Notes: generated by a model from the letters alone, not told the origin. A stretch of 64,000 bases of DNA from Bog-756 sp963737625 (GCA_963737625.1 CAVTTK010000002.1:1674001-1738000), one strand, 5' to 3'; numbered from the stretch's first letter, positions 43,015-52,283 are shown. Program-made: numbers and translations.

Positions 43015-44022
43015 CTAGGACCGGCCGTCGCCACCCGGTGGGCCACCCCTCGCCACATCATGCGGCGCGAGGGCCCGGACGGCGTCGCTGGCTGCGGCCA
43101 GTGTCTCGACCGGTGTGGCCAGGTCGACGGGAACGAGGCAACCGTCGACACCGGCCTCGAGCAGTTCTCCCACCTCGGCCTCCGGCCGGCCAACCGCCAG
43201 CCCCCCGTCGGACGCCCCCTCGGGAGAGGATGGGTGGGTCAGGCCCGGAAGGAGGCCGATGCCGATGACCTGTAGCGGTCCGTCCCGGCTCCCGCTGTCC
43301 CCACGACGCGGCATGGTGCGCAGCTCATCGACCACCTGCCGGACCTCTCGGGTCCCGCCGGGCACGACCACGGCATCAGCCAGGCCGACGAACTCCGTGA
43401 CGGCCACCGAGGACAGGTCGGCATGACGCTCGATGAACACCACGACGGGTACGCGCCCGACCTGAACCGGGCCGGGCTGATTGATGGCCTCGACCACGGA
43501 GTAGAACTGTCCCCTGAAGGTGGGTGCCTCATCCTCCAGAAGGGCACGCCCGACGCGGAGGGCCTCGATGGTGCGTGCCCCTCGCGTGGCCTCTGGCGCT
43601 CCGAGTCCGTAGGTCAACACGGCACGTCCGTGGGAGATGACGTCGATGCCGGTGACGACCTTGGCCACGATGGCGGGCGGGCGGGCATCGACACCCACGG
43701 GAATGGCCCCGAGCCGAACGGCCTGGGTTCGGGCCGCCAGTGCCCCGAGTAGCGAGTACGCCTCCGGACCAGCGTGGCCGGAAGCCCCTCCCCTGGCGGC
43801 GGCGACCTCGTCGGTGACCCACAGTGAGTCGAAGCCTGACCGTTCGGCCACTCCGGCCAGCGCCACCACCTGGTCCAGGACAGACGACCCGACTGGGCCG
43901 GACAGCTCCGAGCGGTCGGCGGAGCGAGGCTGCCCCGTGGATCCGTTGGCCGCAACGGGCCAGGGCCCGGTCAGCCACAGGCCGAGGCGGGTGACGGGTC
44001 CGTCTTCCCCGGTGGGCTTCAC
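43015..44022 (-). CDS. Luciferase-like (LLM class) oxidoreductase
   Basis: This is about 335 residues from GTG 44022. LLM-superfamily pattern: RSGFDSLWVTDEVAAARG, GAIPVGVDARPPAIVAKVV, and HGRAVLTYGLGAPEATRGA. The central region is more divergent than in the two other LLM proteins of this window, and the segment around VFIERHADLSSVAVTEFVGL is unusual. It is probably an F420- or FMN-dependent enzyme of unknown substrate. A longer in-frame start at 44256 exists, but the added sequence looks non-conserved. Confidence 0.75.
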   Translation of the reverse strand: MKPTGEDGPVTRLGLWLTGPWPVAANGSTGQPRSADRSELSGPVGSSVLDQVVALAGVAERSGFDSLWVTDEVAAARGGASGHAGPEAYSLLGALAARTQAVRLGAIPVGVDARPPAIVAKVVTGIDVISHGRAVLTYGLGAPEATRGARTIEALRVGRALLEDEAPTFRGQFYSVVEAINQPGPVQVGRVPVVVFIERHADLSSVAVTEFVGLADAVVVPGGTREVRQVVDELRTMPRRGDSGSRDGPLQVIGIGLLPGLTHPSSPEGASDGGLAVGRPEAEVGELLEAGVDGCLVPVDLATPVETLAAASDAVRALAPHDVARGGPPGGDGRS

Positions 44023-44220
44023 GCCAGCCAGGGTATCGGTACCGACCAGTTCGGCCCACCGGTGACCCACGGCGCTCAAGTTCCGGATCCCAACGGACGA
44101 TGCAACAGCCGTGGACACAGGATCAACCCACGCGCCCCGACCGGGAGCATCGATCCAACGTGGACCCACACCGCCCCCGTGCGTCGGTCCCCGCCGGCAA
44201 CGAGACAGCTGGGCGGAGGC

Positions 44221-44889
44221 ATGAGTCGTCGGCTCGACGGGACGCCGCCGGACCATCCCGAGGCCGGATTCTCCATGATCGCCACCATGGTGAGCCTGGT
44301 CGCGGTGGCCCTGCTCACCCTGCTGCTGATGAGCACCACCCTCAAATCGGGCTCCACCTCGGCCACCAACGTTGCCAACGCCCCTGGGGTGGGTCAGGCC
44401 GACAACCTGCTGGCCCAGCAGTCACTGTCGACGGCCCTCACCGCGGTGAGCACGGCCGCCTCGGCCAACGGTGGCTACGGCTCGCTCGACATCGGATCGC
44501 TGTCGGCCTCGGATCCATCGGTCTCCTTTGTCACCGGACCGACGACCAGCGCGTCGACGGTGAGCATCGCCGTGACGAGTACGGGCGACGGGGCCTCCGG
44601 GGCCGGTGCTGCCTCGCCGTCCAGCGGATCCATCGGATCCGCCATCAGCGGCGCCGAAGCAGCCGGGGGAACGGGAGCGTCTGCATCCAGTGGAAGCGTG
44701 ACCCTGACGGCCCACTCATCCGATGGAATCTGTTGGCTGGTCTGGCGAAGCTCCGGATCGGCCACCTGGTTCGGTGCCCAGACCGGCCAGTCCAGTTGTA
44801 CGGCGCCCGCCTTGGCTGCCGCCCCGGTTGCCGGGCCGGTCACCTCGACCAGCATCGGGTGGCAGCAGGGAGGGTTCCCCAGCGCCTGA
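44221..44889 (+). CDS. Type IV pilin-like protein, Ser/Ala/Gly-rich
   Basis: This is 222 residues from ATG 44221 (after GGCGGAGG). The start resembles a type IV prepilin: charged leader, then AGFSMIATMVSLVAVALLTL, where cleavage would fall after the glycine and F would be residue 1. Glu5 of classic pilins is replaced by Ala. The rest is serine/alanine/glycine-rich, with two cysteines (GICWLVW, SSCTAP) near the C-terminus that could form a pilin disulphide loop. No pilus assembly genes are in the window. A longer in-frame start at 44062 is not preferred. Confidence 0.6.
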   Translation: MSRRLDGTPPDHPEAGFSMIATMVSLVAVALLTLLLMSTTLKSGSTSATNVANAPGVGQADNLLAQQSLSTALTAVSTAASANGGYGSLDIGSLSASDPSVSFVTGPTTSASTVSIAVTSTGDGASGAGAASPSSGSIGSAISGAEAAGGTGASASSGSVTLTAHSSDGICWLVWRSSGSATWFGAQTGQSSCTAPALAAAPVAGPVTSTSIGWQQGGFPSA

Positions 44890-45011
44890 TCCTGGCCCGG
44901 ATCGGCAACGGCCAGCACCGCCCGCCGCCCCACAACGGCTACCAGCTCAGCAGGGAGCCCCGACCGAGGCGGGCATCGACAATCAGTCCCGGCGACGCAC
45001 GCCAGTGAACG

Positions 45012-45806
45012 TCAGCGGCCCTGGAACAGGGGCTCGCGCTTCTCGATGAACGCAGCCATGGCTTCCGCGGTGTCGGCGGAGGCGAAGTTCACCGCCTGGG
45101 ATCGGGCCTCTTCCTCGAGGGACTGATCCATGGCCAGGTTGCACGAGTTGTTCAGCATGGCCTTGGTCATGGACAACGCCAACGCCGGGCCAGCGGCCAG
45201 GCGAGCCGCCCACTCGGCCACGAAGGCATCCAGCTCCTCGGCCGGTACCACCCGATTGACGATGCCGAACTCGTGCGCCTGCTGAGCGCTGATGATGTCA
45301 GCGAAGAAGGCCAGCTCCTTGGCCTTGTGGAGCCCGATGAAGCGGGGGAGCAGCCAGGAGGCCCCGAAGTCCACCGAGAGCCCCCGCTTCGAGAAGATCT
45401 GCGAGAAGCGGGCCGTGTCCGAGGCCACGACCAGATCACAACCGAGGGCCATGCTCATCCCGGCGCCGGCGGCCACTCCGCCGACTTTGGCGATGGTGGG
45501 CTTGGGCAGTCGGTGCAGCCGAAGGGCGACGTCGCCGAGGGCCCGCATTTGCAACAGGTACGGGTCCCCGTCCCGGCCGGCCACCCCGGCGGCCCCACTC
45601 AGATCGGCCCCCGAACAGAAGGCGTCCCCGGCCCCGGTGAGCACCATGACCCGCACCTGGCGATCGGCGGCCACCTCCTCGAACGTCTCCAGCAGCTCCC
45701 GCCACATGGTGCTGTTGGCGGCATTCTTGCGAGAGGGACGGTTCATGGTGACCGTGGCCACCCCGTCCTGGTGGTCCACGAGGAGGGTCTCGAGCTCGGT
45801 GGGCAT
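45012..45806 (-). CDS. Enoyl-CoA hydratase/isomerase family protein
   Basis: This is 264 residues of the crotonase superfamily. Oxyanion-hole segments are FCSGADLSGAAG and VGGVAAGAGMSMALGCDLVV. The active-site region SVDFGASWLLPRFIG carries an aspartate like that of PaaG-type isomerases instead of the paired glutamates of classic hydratases. It could be an enoyl-CoA isomerase or hydratase of fatty-acid or aromatic degradation. No other beta-oxidation genes adjoin it. Confidence 0.9.
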   Translation of the reverse strand: MPTELETLLVDHQDGVATVTMNRPSRKNAANSTMWRELLETFEEVAADRQVRVMVLTGAGDAFCSGADLSGAAGVAGRDGDPYLLQMRALGDVALRLHRLPKPTIAKVGGVAAGAGMSMALGCDLVVASDTARFSQIFSKRGLSVDFGASWLLPRFIGLHKAKELAFFADIISAQQAHEFGIVNRVVPAEELDAFVAEWAARLAAGPALALSMTKAMLNNSCNLAMDQSLEEEARSQAVNFASADTAEAMAAFIEKREPLFQGR

Positions 45807-45916
45807 GCGCGCAGCCTAGGAGATCATCCGTCCCCCATGGTCGAGGCGGTCGGATCTGCGGCCTGGTGGCCGGGGGTCGGCGGACCCAGGGACTGGGTTC
45901 GAGATCAGCCCGGACG

Positions 45917-46309
45917 TCAGAACGCGTCCTCCACGACCTCCACGGTCCCGGCCGTGATGAACACCACATCGAAGCGGAACTCGATCCGGGCCCTTCCCAC
46001 GGCCGGCGTCAGCTCCGACAGCCAACGGGCGGCCAGCCGACGGATGCGACGCTGTTTGGCCGGAAGGACCGGCTCCGACCCGCTCCCTGAGCGGTCGGAG
46101 GCCCGAGCCTCCACCTCGCTGAACACCACGGTGGCCCCCCGGCGGACGATCAGGTCGACTTCCCCCTCCCGCCGACGCCAGTTCCGCTCGAGGACCTCGT
46201 AGCCCTGATCCTCATACCAGCGGGCCGCCCGTTCTTCGCCCTCGGTGCCAGGGGCCTTCTGGCCGTTGGCACCGCTCCGGTGGGGGCGCTCTGACGCGCC
46301 CCCGCTCAC
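45917..46309 (-). CDS. YraN family (UPF0102) endonuclease-like protein
   Basis: This is 130 residues with the YraN core: GEERAARWYEDQGYEVLERNW, REGEVDLIVRRGATVVFSEV (matching the E-x-D-L-I ... V-F-V-E-V pattern of a PD-(D/E)XK-like fold), and a C-terminal FRFDVVFI. The enzyme activity of the family is not established; it is thought to act on Holliday junctions or DNA. The GTG start at 46309 overlaps the DUF2469 stop by GTGA. Confidence 0.85.
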   Translation of the reverse strand: MSGGASERPHRSGANGQKAPGTEGEERAARWYEDQGYEVLERNWRRREGEVDLIVRRGATVVFSEVEARASDRSGSGSEPVLPAKQRRIRRLAARWLSELTPAVGRARIEFRFDVVFITAGTVEVVEDAF

Positions 46310-46599
46310 AGGTCCTTCTCGGGCAGGCGCTCGATGTTGACGTCCCGGAACGTGAGGATCCGCACCGAGGGCACGAACCGCGCCGGACGGTACATGTCCC
46401 ATACCCAGGCATCGGTCAGGTTGACCTCCACGCACGCCGGGGAGGAGTCGGAGCGCACCGCCACCTCGACCGTGTTGGCCAGGTAGAACCGTCGCTCGGT
46501 CTCCACCACGTAGGAGAACAGGGGGAGGACGGCCCGGTACTCCTGGACCAAGGCCAACTCGATCTCCGACTCGTACCGCTCGAGGTCCTCCTCACTCAT
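46306..46599 (-). CDS. DUF2469 family protein
   Basis: This is 97 residues of a small conserved actinobacterial protein, with MSEEDLERYESEIELALVQEYR, LFSYVVETERRFYLANTVEV and WVWDMYRPARFVPSVRILTF. It is normally found next to yraN and rnhB. Function unknown. It is translated before yraN with a GTGA overlap. Confidence 0.9.
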   Translation of the reverse strand: MSEEDLERYESEIELALVQEYRAVLPLFSYVVETERRFYLANTVEVAVRSDSSPACVEVNLTDAWVWDMYRPARFVPSVRILTFRDVNIERLPEKDL

Positions 46600-46746
46600 G
46601 CGGAGTCACCGACGATCGCCGCACCGGACGAAGGGCCGGGGCCGACAGACCCGCCCCGCCGCAGGTCGGAACGCCCGCCGCTGCCATCGCCACGACCGTC
46701 GGAGCGCGGCGCACGGACCCGAGGCGCGCAGACCCCGCCGACCGGA

Positions 46747-47100
46747 TCAAGGGCGGGCAGTCCGCCGCTCCTTGATCTTCGCCGCCTTCCCGTGTCGATC
46801 ACGGAGGTAGTAGAGCTTGGCCCGACGGACGTCGCCCAGCGAGACCACCTCGGTGTGGTCGATCACCGGGGAGTGCACCGGGAAGGTCCGCTCCACGCCC
46901 ACCCCGAAGCTCACCTTGCGCACGGTGAAGGTCTCACGGACCCCGGTGCCCTGACGGCGCACCACGGCCCCTTGGAACACCTGGACCCGCTCGCGGGTGC
47001 CCTCGACCACTCGGACGTGGACCTTGACCGTGTCGCCGGGTCGGAAGTCGGGGACGTCCTCTCGGAGGCTGTCGCGGTCGATGATGTCGGTCGGATTCAT
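46747..47100 (-). CDS. rplS: Ribosomal protein bL19
   Basis: This is 117 residues, normal for L19. Diagnostic segments are FRPGDTVKVHVRVVEGTRERVQ, QGAVVRRQGTGVRETFTVRK and AKLYYLRDRHGKAAKIKERR. It sits at the interface of the 30S and 50S subunits. It follows trmD with a 146-base gap. A 147-base spacer follows it to DUF2469, where lepB and rnhB often lie in actinobacteria. Confidence 0.97.
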   Translation of the reverse strand: MNPTDIIDRDSLREDVPDFRPGDTVKVHVRVVEGTRERVQVFQGAVVRRQGTGVRETFTVRKVSFGVGVERTFPVHSPVIDHTEVVSLGDVRRAKLYYLRDRHGKAAKIKERRTARP

Positions 47101-47246
47101 GGGGCGCGTCTTTCCACAGGTCGTTCGATCACTCCCCCGCCGGAGGCCGGATTGGAAGTTCTCGCCGGTTGGTCATCCTGACCAGGGAGTTCTCCGCAAC
47201 GCTGACCACCGATTCCGATCACCCGGCAAGTGGGTGCCGACGAGGC

Positions 47247-48062
47247 TCACCAATCGTAGCCGTGATCGCGCAGGACCTGCACCTCACCGTGCTCCACCAG
47301 GAGACGCACCTCGTCCCCGGTGAGTCCGCCCCGGGCCTCGATGAGATCGGGGCGACGGCACAGCGTGCGGACCAGGGCCTCGGCACGACGCCACCGGTCC
47401 ACCCGCCCGTGGTCGCCGGAGCGGAGGACCTCGGGCACCTCCCAGCCCCGGAACGTGGCTGGACGGGTGTACTGGGGGTATTCGAGGAGGCCGGTGGCAA
47501 AGCTCTCGTCCCCGGCCGACTGGTCGTTGCCGAGGACCCCGGGCAGCAGTCTCACCACCGCCTCCACCACCACCAGAGCCGCCAGCTCCCCGCCGGCCAG
47601 GACGAAGTCCCCGACGGACAGCTCCTCGTCGACCAGGTGGTCGGCCACCCGTTGATCGACCCCCTCGTAGCGCCCGCAGAGCAGCGAGAACCCCGCCGGA
47701 CCCGAGGGCGTCCCGGCCAGCCGCACCGCCGTGGCCTGGTCGAACGTGGGTCCGGACGGCGACAACAAGATGAGCGGTCGGGGCAGCCCGTCGGGAGAGG
47801 CCGCCACCTGCTCGACCGCAGTGAAGATCGGCTCGGGACCGAGCACCATCCCGGCCCCGCCCCCGAAGGTCGCGTCGTCCACCGACCGGTGCGGATCGTT
47901 CGCCGCCTCCCGGACGTCGTGGGTGCGCAGGTCCAGCCGCCCCTGAGCTCGAGCCCGTCCCAGGATGGAGGCGCCTCCGTAGTGGTCGATCACCCCGGGG
48001 AACAGGGTGAAGACGTCCACCCGGAAGGGGCGCACCGAGGACCCGGCGTCGGACCCGGTCAC
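47247..48062 (-). CDS. trmD: tRNA (guanine-N1)-methyltransferase
   Basis: This is 271 residues of the SPOUT methyltransferase TrmD, which methylates G37 of tRNAs. The deep-knot motif includes LLCGRYEGVDQRVADHLV, the DDATFGGGAGMVLGPEPI segment, and EYPQYTRPATFRGWEVPEVL near the C-terminus. GTG start overlapping the rimM stop by GTGA, so the two are coupled as in most bacteria. Confidence 0.96.
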   Translation of the reverse strand: MTGSDAGSSVRPFRVDVFTLFPGVIDHYGGASILGRARAQGRLDLRTHDVREAANDPHRSVDDATFGGGAGMVLGPEPIFTAVEQVAASPDGLPRPLILLSPSGPTFDQATAVRLAGTPSGPAGFSLLCGRYEGVDQRVADHLVDEELSVGDFVLAGGELAALVVVEAVVRLLPGVLGNDQSAGDESFATGLLEYPQYTRPATFRGWEVPEVLRSGDHGRVDRWRRAEALVRTLCRRPDLIEARGGLTGDEVRLLVEHGEVQVLRDHGYDW

Positions 48063-48640
48063 GCCAGGTCGAGCAGTCCGTCGGGCACGTCGACCGTGAC
48101 CCGCTCACCGGGAACCGAATCCACGACGAACCGGAGGGGGATGAGGCCGCCGTCGCCCAGCACCAGAAGGTCACTGGCTGGGTTGGCCTCGACGCTGACC
48201 ACCTGCCCGAGTTCCACCCCCCGGGTGTCCACGACCACGGCGCCGATCAGGTCGTGGATCCACAGCGCATCCGGATCGTCCAGCGGGGGAGCGTAGAGCT
48301 CGGTCCCCCGCAGGGCGTCGGCGGCGTCGATGCCGTTCACCCCGTCGAAGGTGACGATGAACCGACCCTGGTGGACCGAGGACCGGGCCACCTTGAACTC
48401 GCGGCCGTCGACCGTGGTCAGCACGGAACCGGGAGCTACTCGCTCGTCCCGGTTGGTGGACAGGGAGACGATGACGTCACCCTTGAGGCCGTGGGGCTTG
48501 ACCATCCGGCCCACGTGCAACAACGCCGGGCCGTCGGCGTCCGGGGTGGATCCCGGGCCGGAGGTGGAGTCGGCCGGTGGCCTGGTGCCGGAGGCCGGCG
48601 GGGCGGCCTCATCGCCTTCGTGGCGGGCGGACCCGCTCAC
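48059..48640 (-). CDS. rimM: 16S rRNA processing protein RimM
   Basis: This is about 193 residues from GTG 48640 (GTG 48643 is also possible). The RimM core begins LLHVGRMVKPHGLKGDVIVS, with DALRGTELYAPPLDDPDALW joining the two domains, and the C-terminal PRC-barrel strands LVVDTRG-like and LLVLGDGGLIPLRFV. It assists maturation of the 30S head. About 40 residues of low-complexity Pro/Ser/Gly sequence precede the domain, longer than usual; the start is therefore uncertain. Confidence 0.92.
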   Translation of the reverse strand: MSGSARHEGDEAAPPASGTRPPADSTSGPGSTPDADGPALLHVGRMVKPHGLKGDVIVSLSTNRDERVAPGSVLTTVDGREFKVARSSVHQGRFIVTFDGVNGIDAADALRGTELYAPPLDDPDALWIHDLIGAVVVDTRGVELGQVVSVEANPASDLLVLGDGGLIPLRFVVDSVPGERVTVDVPDGLLDLA

Positions 48641-48653
48641 CACGCCGGAGGAC

Positions 48654-48989
48654 TCAGTCGTCGACGATGTCGACGCTGGTCTGGACCCCGTCACGCGCTC
48701 CGGCCGCCGCCACCACGGTGCGGATGGCCTGGGCCACACGACCCCGTCGGCCGATGACCCGGCCCATGTCGTCCGGCGCTACGTGAATTCGGAACCGCAC
48801 CGAGTCCCCCCGCTCCTCGGTGTTGATGACCACAGCATCGGGGTCGGAGGTTATGGCGTTGACCAGATAGGTCACCACGGCCAGTGGCGTCCCGCCCGAC
48901 ATCCGGTTCCCGGCGTCGTCGTCCTCGTGGTCCTCGTCGTCGATGGTATTGACGTCATCGGCCGAGTCCACGGCCATCTCGTCGGTCAC
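48654..48989 (-). CDS. khpA: KH-domain RNA-binding protein KhpA
   Basis: This is 111 residues from GTG 48989, which overlaps the rpsP TGA by GTGA. A single KH domain has the GxxG loop in GRVIGRRGRVAQAIRTVV, preceded by VRFRIHVAPDD. The N-terminal 30 residues are strongly acidic (DDEDHEDDDAG). The family, known as YlqC/KhpA, binds RNA with KhpB. It lies between rpsP and rimM, its usual place in actinobacteria and firmicutes. Confidence 0.93.
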   Translation of the reverse strand: MTDEMAVDSADDVNTIDDEDHEDDDAGNRMSGGTPLAVVTYLVNAITSDPDAVVINTEERGDSVRFRIHVAPDDMGRVIGRRGRVAQAIRTVVAAAGARDGVQTSVDIVDD

Positions 48990-49273
48990 TTCGCCGCCTT
49001 GGCCGCGGCGAACTCGTCGAGGGCACCGGACTTCTTCAGCAGCTTCTCCACCCGCTCGGTCGGTGTGGCCCCCTCGGACAGCCACTTCACGGCCTTGGCG
49101 TTGTCGATCTCGATGACGGCGTCGGGCTCGGCCAACGACTTCCCCCGAGGGGCGTAGGTGCCCACGATCTCGATGAAACGGCCGTTGCGGGGCGAACGGC
49201 TGTCCGCCGCCACCAGCCGGTACGTCGGCTGCTTCTTCTTCCCGATCCGCACGAGGCGGAGCTTTACTGCCAC
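48986..49273 (-). CDS. rpsP: Ribosomal protein bS16
   Basis: This is 95 residues from GTG 49273, which is preceded by AGGAG at six bases. Diagnostic sequence: KLRLVRIGKKKQPTYRLVAA, FIEIVGTYAPRGKSL and ALGDEF-like acidic C-terminus with KKSGALDEFAAAKAAK. S16 helps assemble the 30S subunit body. Confidence 0.96.
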   Translation of the reverse strand: MAVKLRLVRIGKKKQPTYRLVAADSRSPRNGRFIEIVGTYAPRGKSLAEPDAVIEIDNAKAVKWLSEGATPTERVEKLLKKSGALDEFAAAKAAK

Positions 49274-49394
49274 GGTGTACTCCTCTGCACTCTGTCGATA
49301 GCGCCCGACAGTCTCCCACCATTGGCGGGTGACGCGTGCACGGGGGCTGATCGCTGCCTGTTGGGTTGCAAAATGGGTTGTCGATCCGCGGTGC

Positions 49395-50954
49395 TCAGCG
49401 GGCTTTGGGCGTGACCCGCCCTCCGCCCTTGCCCTTTTTCTTGCCCTTGCCCTTCGACCGGCCTGAGCCCTGGGGAGCACCACCCCGACCTCCACCAGAA
49501 CCGGCTCCGAGGGCCCCCGGCTCACCAGCCAGTCCGGGGAATCCGGCGAAGTCCCCCGACGCCTCCAATTCGGCCATCCCGGCCATGTCGGCCATGGCCT
49601 TGGGTGACAGCTTGGGTCCGCCCCGTCCCAGCAGGCCTCCGAGGCCACCGAGGGCGCCGGCCATACCGCCCTTGCCCATCCCCTTCATCATCTTCTGCAT
49701 CTCCTTGAACTGTTTCAGGAGGGCGTTGACGTCGGAGGTGGCCGTGCCGCTGCCGTTGGCGATCCTCACCCGGCGGGCCCCGTCGATGATGGCCGGATCG
49801 TTCCGTTCCGTCGGCGTCATGGAGCGGATGATGGCCTCGATCTGGCCGATCTGGCGGTCATCGATCTGGGACGAGGCCTGCTTCAGATCCTTGGGCACCC
49901 CGGGGATGAGCGACATCATGCTCGACATGGAGCCCATCTTCTTGACCTGCTGGAGCTGCTCGAGGAAGTCCTCCAGCGAGAACCGGCCCTCCAGCATGGC
50001 GGCGGCACCCTTGGTGGCGACGTCCTTGTCCATGGTCCGCTCGGCCTGTTCGATCAGGCTCAGCACATCCCCCATCCCGAGGATGCGGTCGGCCATCCGG
50101 TCCGGATGGAACTGGTCGAAATCGTCGAGCTTCTCGCCGGTGGAGGCGAAGGCGATGGGCCGCCCCACCACCTCCTTGACCGACAGGGCGGCCCCGCCGC
50201 GGGCGTCGCCGTCCAACTTGGTGAGGATGACACCGTCCAGCGTGAGGGAGTCGTGGAAGGCCGACGCCGTGGATACGGCGTCCTGTCCAGTCATGGCGTC
50301 GATGACCAGGAACGTGTAGTGGGGATCGACGGCGCCGGCGATCTGGCGGATCTCCTCCATCAGGTCCTCGTCGATGGCCAGACGGCCGGCGGTGTCCACG
50401 ATCAGCACGTCGCGGCCCAGGCGGCGGGCCTCCTCCAGCCCGGCGGTGGCCACTGAAACCGGATCGGTGGGCTCGCTGAACACGGTGATCCCAGCCTGAC
50501 CGCCCAGCACCCGCAACTGCTCCACGGCCGCCGGCCGCTGAAGGTCGGCCCCGACCAGCATGGGGTTGCGTCCCTGCTGCTTGAACCACCGGGCCAGCTT
50601 GGCCGAGGTGGTGGTCTTGCCCGAGCCCTGCAGGCCGGCCAGAAGGATGACCGTCGGCGGACGACCGGCGTAGGTGATGCGGAGTGTCTCCCCGCCGAGG
50701 ATGCCGACCAGCTCCTCGTTGACGATCTTGATGACCTGCTGGCCCGGACTGAGCGACTGGGACAGCTCGAGGCCCACGCACCGGGCCCGCACGGCGTCGG
50801 TGAAGCCGCGGACCACCCCGATCTCGACGTCCGCCTCCAACAGGGCGGTACGGATCTCTCGGAGGACCTCGTCGACGTCGGCGTCGGTCAGGCGACCCCG
50901 ACTGCGGAGACGGCTGAGGATCCCCTCGAATCGGTCGGACAGGCTCTCGAACAT
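49395..50954 (-). CDS. ffh: Signal recognition particle protein Ffh
   Basis: This is 519 residues. N domain, then the G domain with GLQGSGKTTTSAKLARWF near 105-113, DTAGRLAIDEDLM and TKLDGDARGGAALS, then the methionine-rich M domain (MGSMSSMMSLIPG, QFKEMQKMMKGMGKGGMAG) that binds signal peptides and 4.5S RNA. The C-terminal 70 residues beyond the M domain are Gly/Lys-rich (GKGKKKGKGGG), longer than in many homologues. It follows ftsY, its GTPase partner. Confidence 0.97.
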   Translation of the reverse strand: MFESLSDRFEGILSRLRSRGRLTDADVDEVLREIRTALLEADVEIGVVRGFTDAVRARCVGLELSQSLSPGQQVIKIVNEELVGILGGETLRITYAGRPPTVILLAGLQGSGKTTTSAKLARWFKQQGRNPMLVGADLQRPAAVEQLRVLGGQAGITVFSEPTDPVSVATAGLEEARRLGRDVLIVDTAGRLAIDEDLMEEIRQIAGAVDPHYTFLVIDAMTGQDAVSTASAFHDSLTLDGVILTKLDGDARGGAALSVKEVVGRPIAFASTGEKLDDFDQFHPDRMADRILGMGDVLSLIEQAERTMDKDVATKGAAAMLEGRFSLEDFLEQLQQVKKMGSMSSMMSLIPGVPKDLKQASSQIDDRQIGQIEAIIRSMTPTERNDPAIIDGARRVRIANGSGTATSDVNALLKQFKEMQKMMKGMGKGGMAGALGGLGGLLGRGGPKLSPKAMADMAGMAELEASGDFAGFPGLAGEPGALGAGSGGGRGGAPQGSGRSKGKGKKKGKGGGRVTPKAR

Positions 50955-51062
50955 GGGTGCCTCAGGCTACAGGACAGGAGGTGGAACCGTGGTGCGTCGG
51001 AGGGCCCGGTATCGGGGTCCCGCAGGTGCCGGCCCCCGCCGGGCAAACGACTCCCGGGGAGA

Positions 51063-52283
51063 TCAGAACAGGGCGTCCACGAAGGCGGCGGCGTCGAAGT
51101 CGACCAGGTCGTCCACGCCCTCGCCCAGCCCGACCAGCTTCACCGGCAGGCCGAGCTCCCGTTGGATGGCCACCACGATCCCACCCTTGGCCGTGCCGTC
51201 CAGCTTGGTCAGCACCACCCCGGTCACCTCCACCGCCTCCAGGAACACCTTGGCCTGAGCCAGACCGTTCTGCCCGGTGGTGGCGTCGAGCACCAGCAGG
51301 ACCTCCACCACCCGTCCTGGAGGCCTCCCGGCCACCCGACGGATCTTCTTCAGCTCTTCGATGAGATTGACTTTGTTGTGCAGCCGCCCGGCGGTGTCGG
51401 CCAGCACGACCGCATGACCCTTGGCCTCGGCCCGCTGCACGGCGTCGAACACCACCGAGCTCGGGTCCCCACCCTCCGCCCCCCGCACGATGTCGGCGTC
51501 GGCCCTGGACGCCCACATGGCCAGCTGCTCACCGGCCGCCGCACGGAAGGTATCCCCCGCCGCCAACAGGACCCTGGTCCCCGAGGCCGAGAGGCGGTTG
51601 GCCACCTTGCCCACCGTGGTGGTCTTGCCCACCCCGTTGACCCCGACGAACAGCCAGACATCGACCGGCGAGTCGGGACCGGCGGACTCGGTATCGTCCG
51701 GGCCGGTGTCGGCCGTCCCCGCGCCGGGCACGGCCAGTGAGGCATCGGCTGTCGACAGCATGGCGACGAGGTCCGCCTTGAGCGCATCGACCAGGGCGTC
51801 GGGGTCCCCGATCTCCCCGCTCTTCACCCGGGACCGCAGATCGCCGAGCAGGCGGTCGGTGGCTGCGACACCGACGTCGGCACGGATCAGCGCCTCCTCG
51901 AGCTCGTCCCAGGTGGTGGCGTCGATCCTGCCCCGCGACCGGACAGCACCCACGTACCCCGACAGCAAGCCCCGGGCCTTGCCCAGCCGACTCCGGTAGG
52001 TGGCCGGCTCGGCGGCCGCTTGGGGCCCGGGCGCGGCCTCGGGGGCCGATTCCGGCTCGGCCCCGGCATCCGCCGGCGCCTGGGTGGCCCGGGCGCCTCG
52101 GGACAGCTCGATGTCGCTGGGCGCATCGTCGGCCACCTCGCCGGGAGGGACCTTGCTCTTGCCACCGCGCCCCCTCAGGCGGAGGCCGATGGCCACGCCA
52201 CCCCCCACGATCAGGACCGGCACGGCGATGGCCAGGGCGATTACCACGTCCGAGCCGGACGCCACGAGCGACGGCTCGATCAC
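51063..52283 (-). CDS. ftsY: Signal recognition particle receptor FtsY
   Basis: This is 406 residues. An N-terminal membrane helix (VVIALAIAVPVLIVGGGVAI) and an acidic Ala/Pro-rich linker precede the NG domain: GVNGVGKTTTVGKVANRL at about 213-230, DTFRAAAGEQL, DTAGRLHNKVNLIEEL, TKLDGTAKGGI and the closing GLGEGVDDLVDFD. It docks the signal recognition particle to the translocon. GTG start at 52283 overlaps the smc stop by GTGA. Confidence 0.97.
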   Translation of the reverse strand: MIEPSLVASGSDVVIALAIAVPVLIVGGGVAIGLRLRGRGGKSKVPPGEVADDAPSDIELSRGARATQAPADAGAEPESAPEAAPGPQAAAEPATYRSRLGKARGLLSGYVGAVRSRGRIDATTWDELEEALIRADVGVAATDRLLGDLRSRVKSGEIGDPDALVDALKADLVAMLSTADASLAVPGAGTADTGPDDTESAGPDSPVDVWLFVGVNGVGKTTTVGKVANRLSASGTRVLLAAGDTFRAAAGEQLAMWASRADADIVRGAEGGDPSSVVFDAVQRAEAKGHAVVLADTAGRLHNKVNLIEELKKIRRVAGRPPGRVVEVLLVLDATTGQNGLAQAKVFLEAVEVTGVVLTKLDGTAKGGIVVAIQRELGLPVKLVGLGEGVDDLVDFDAAAFVDALF

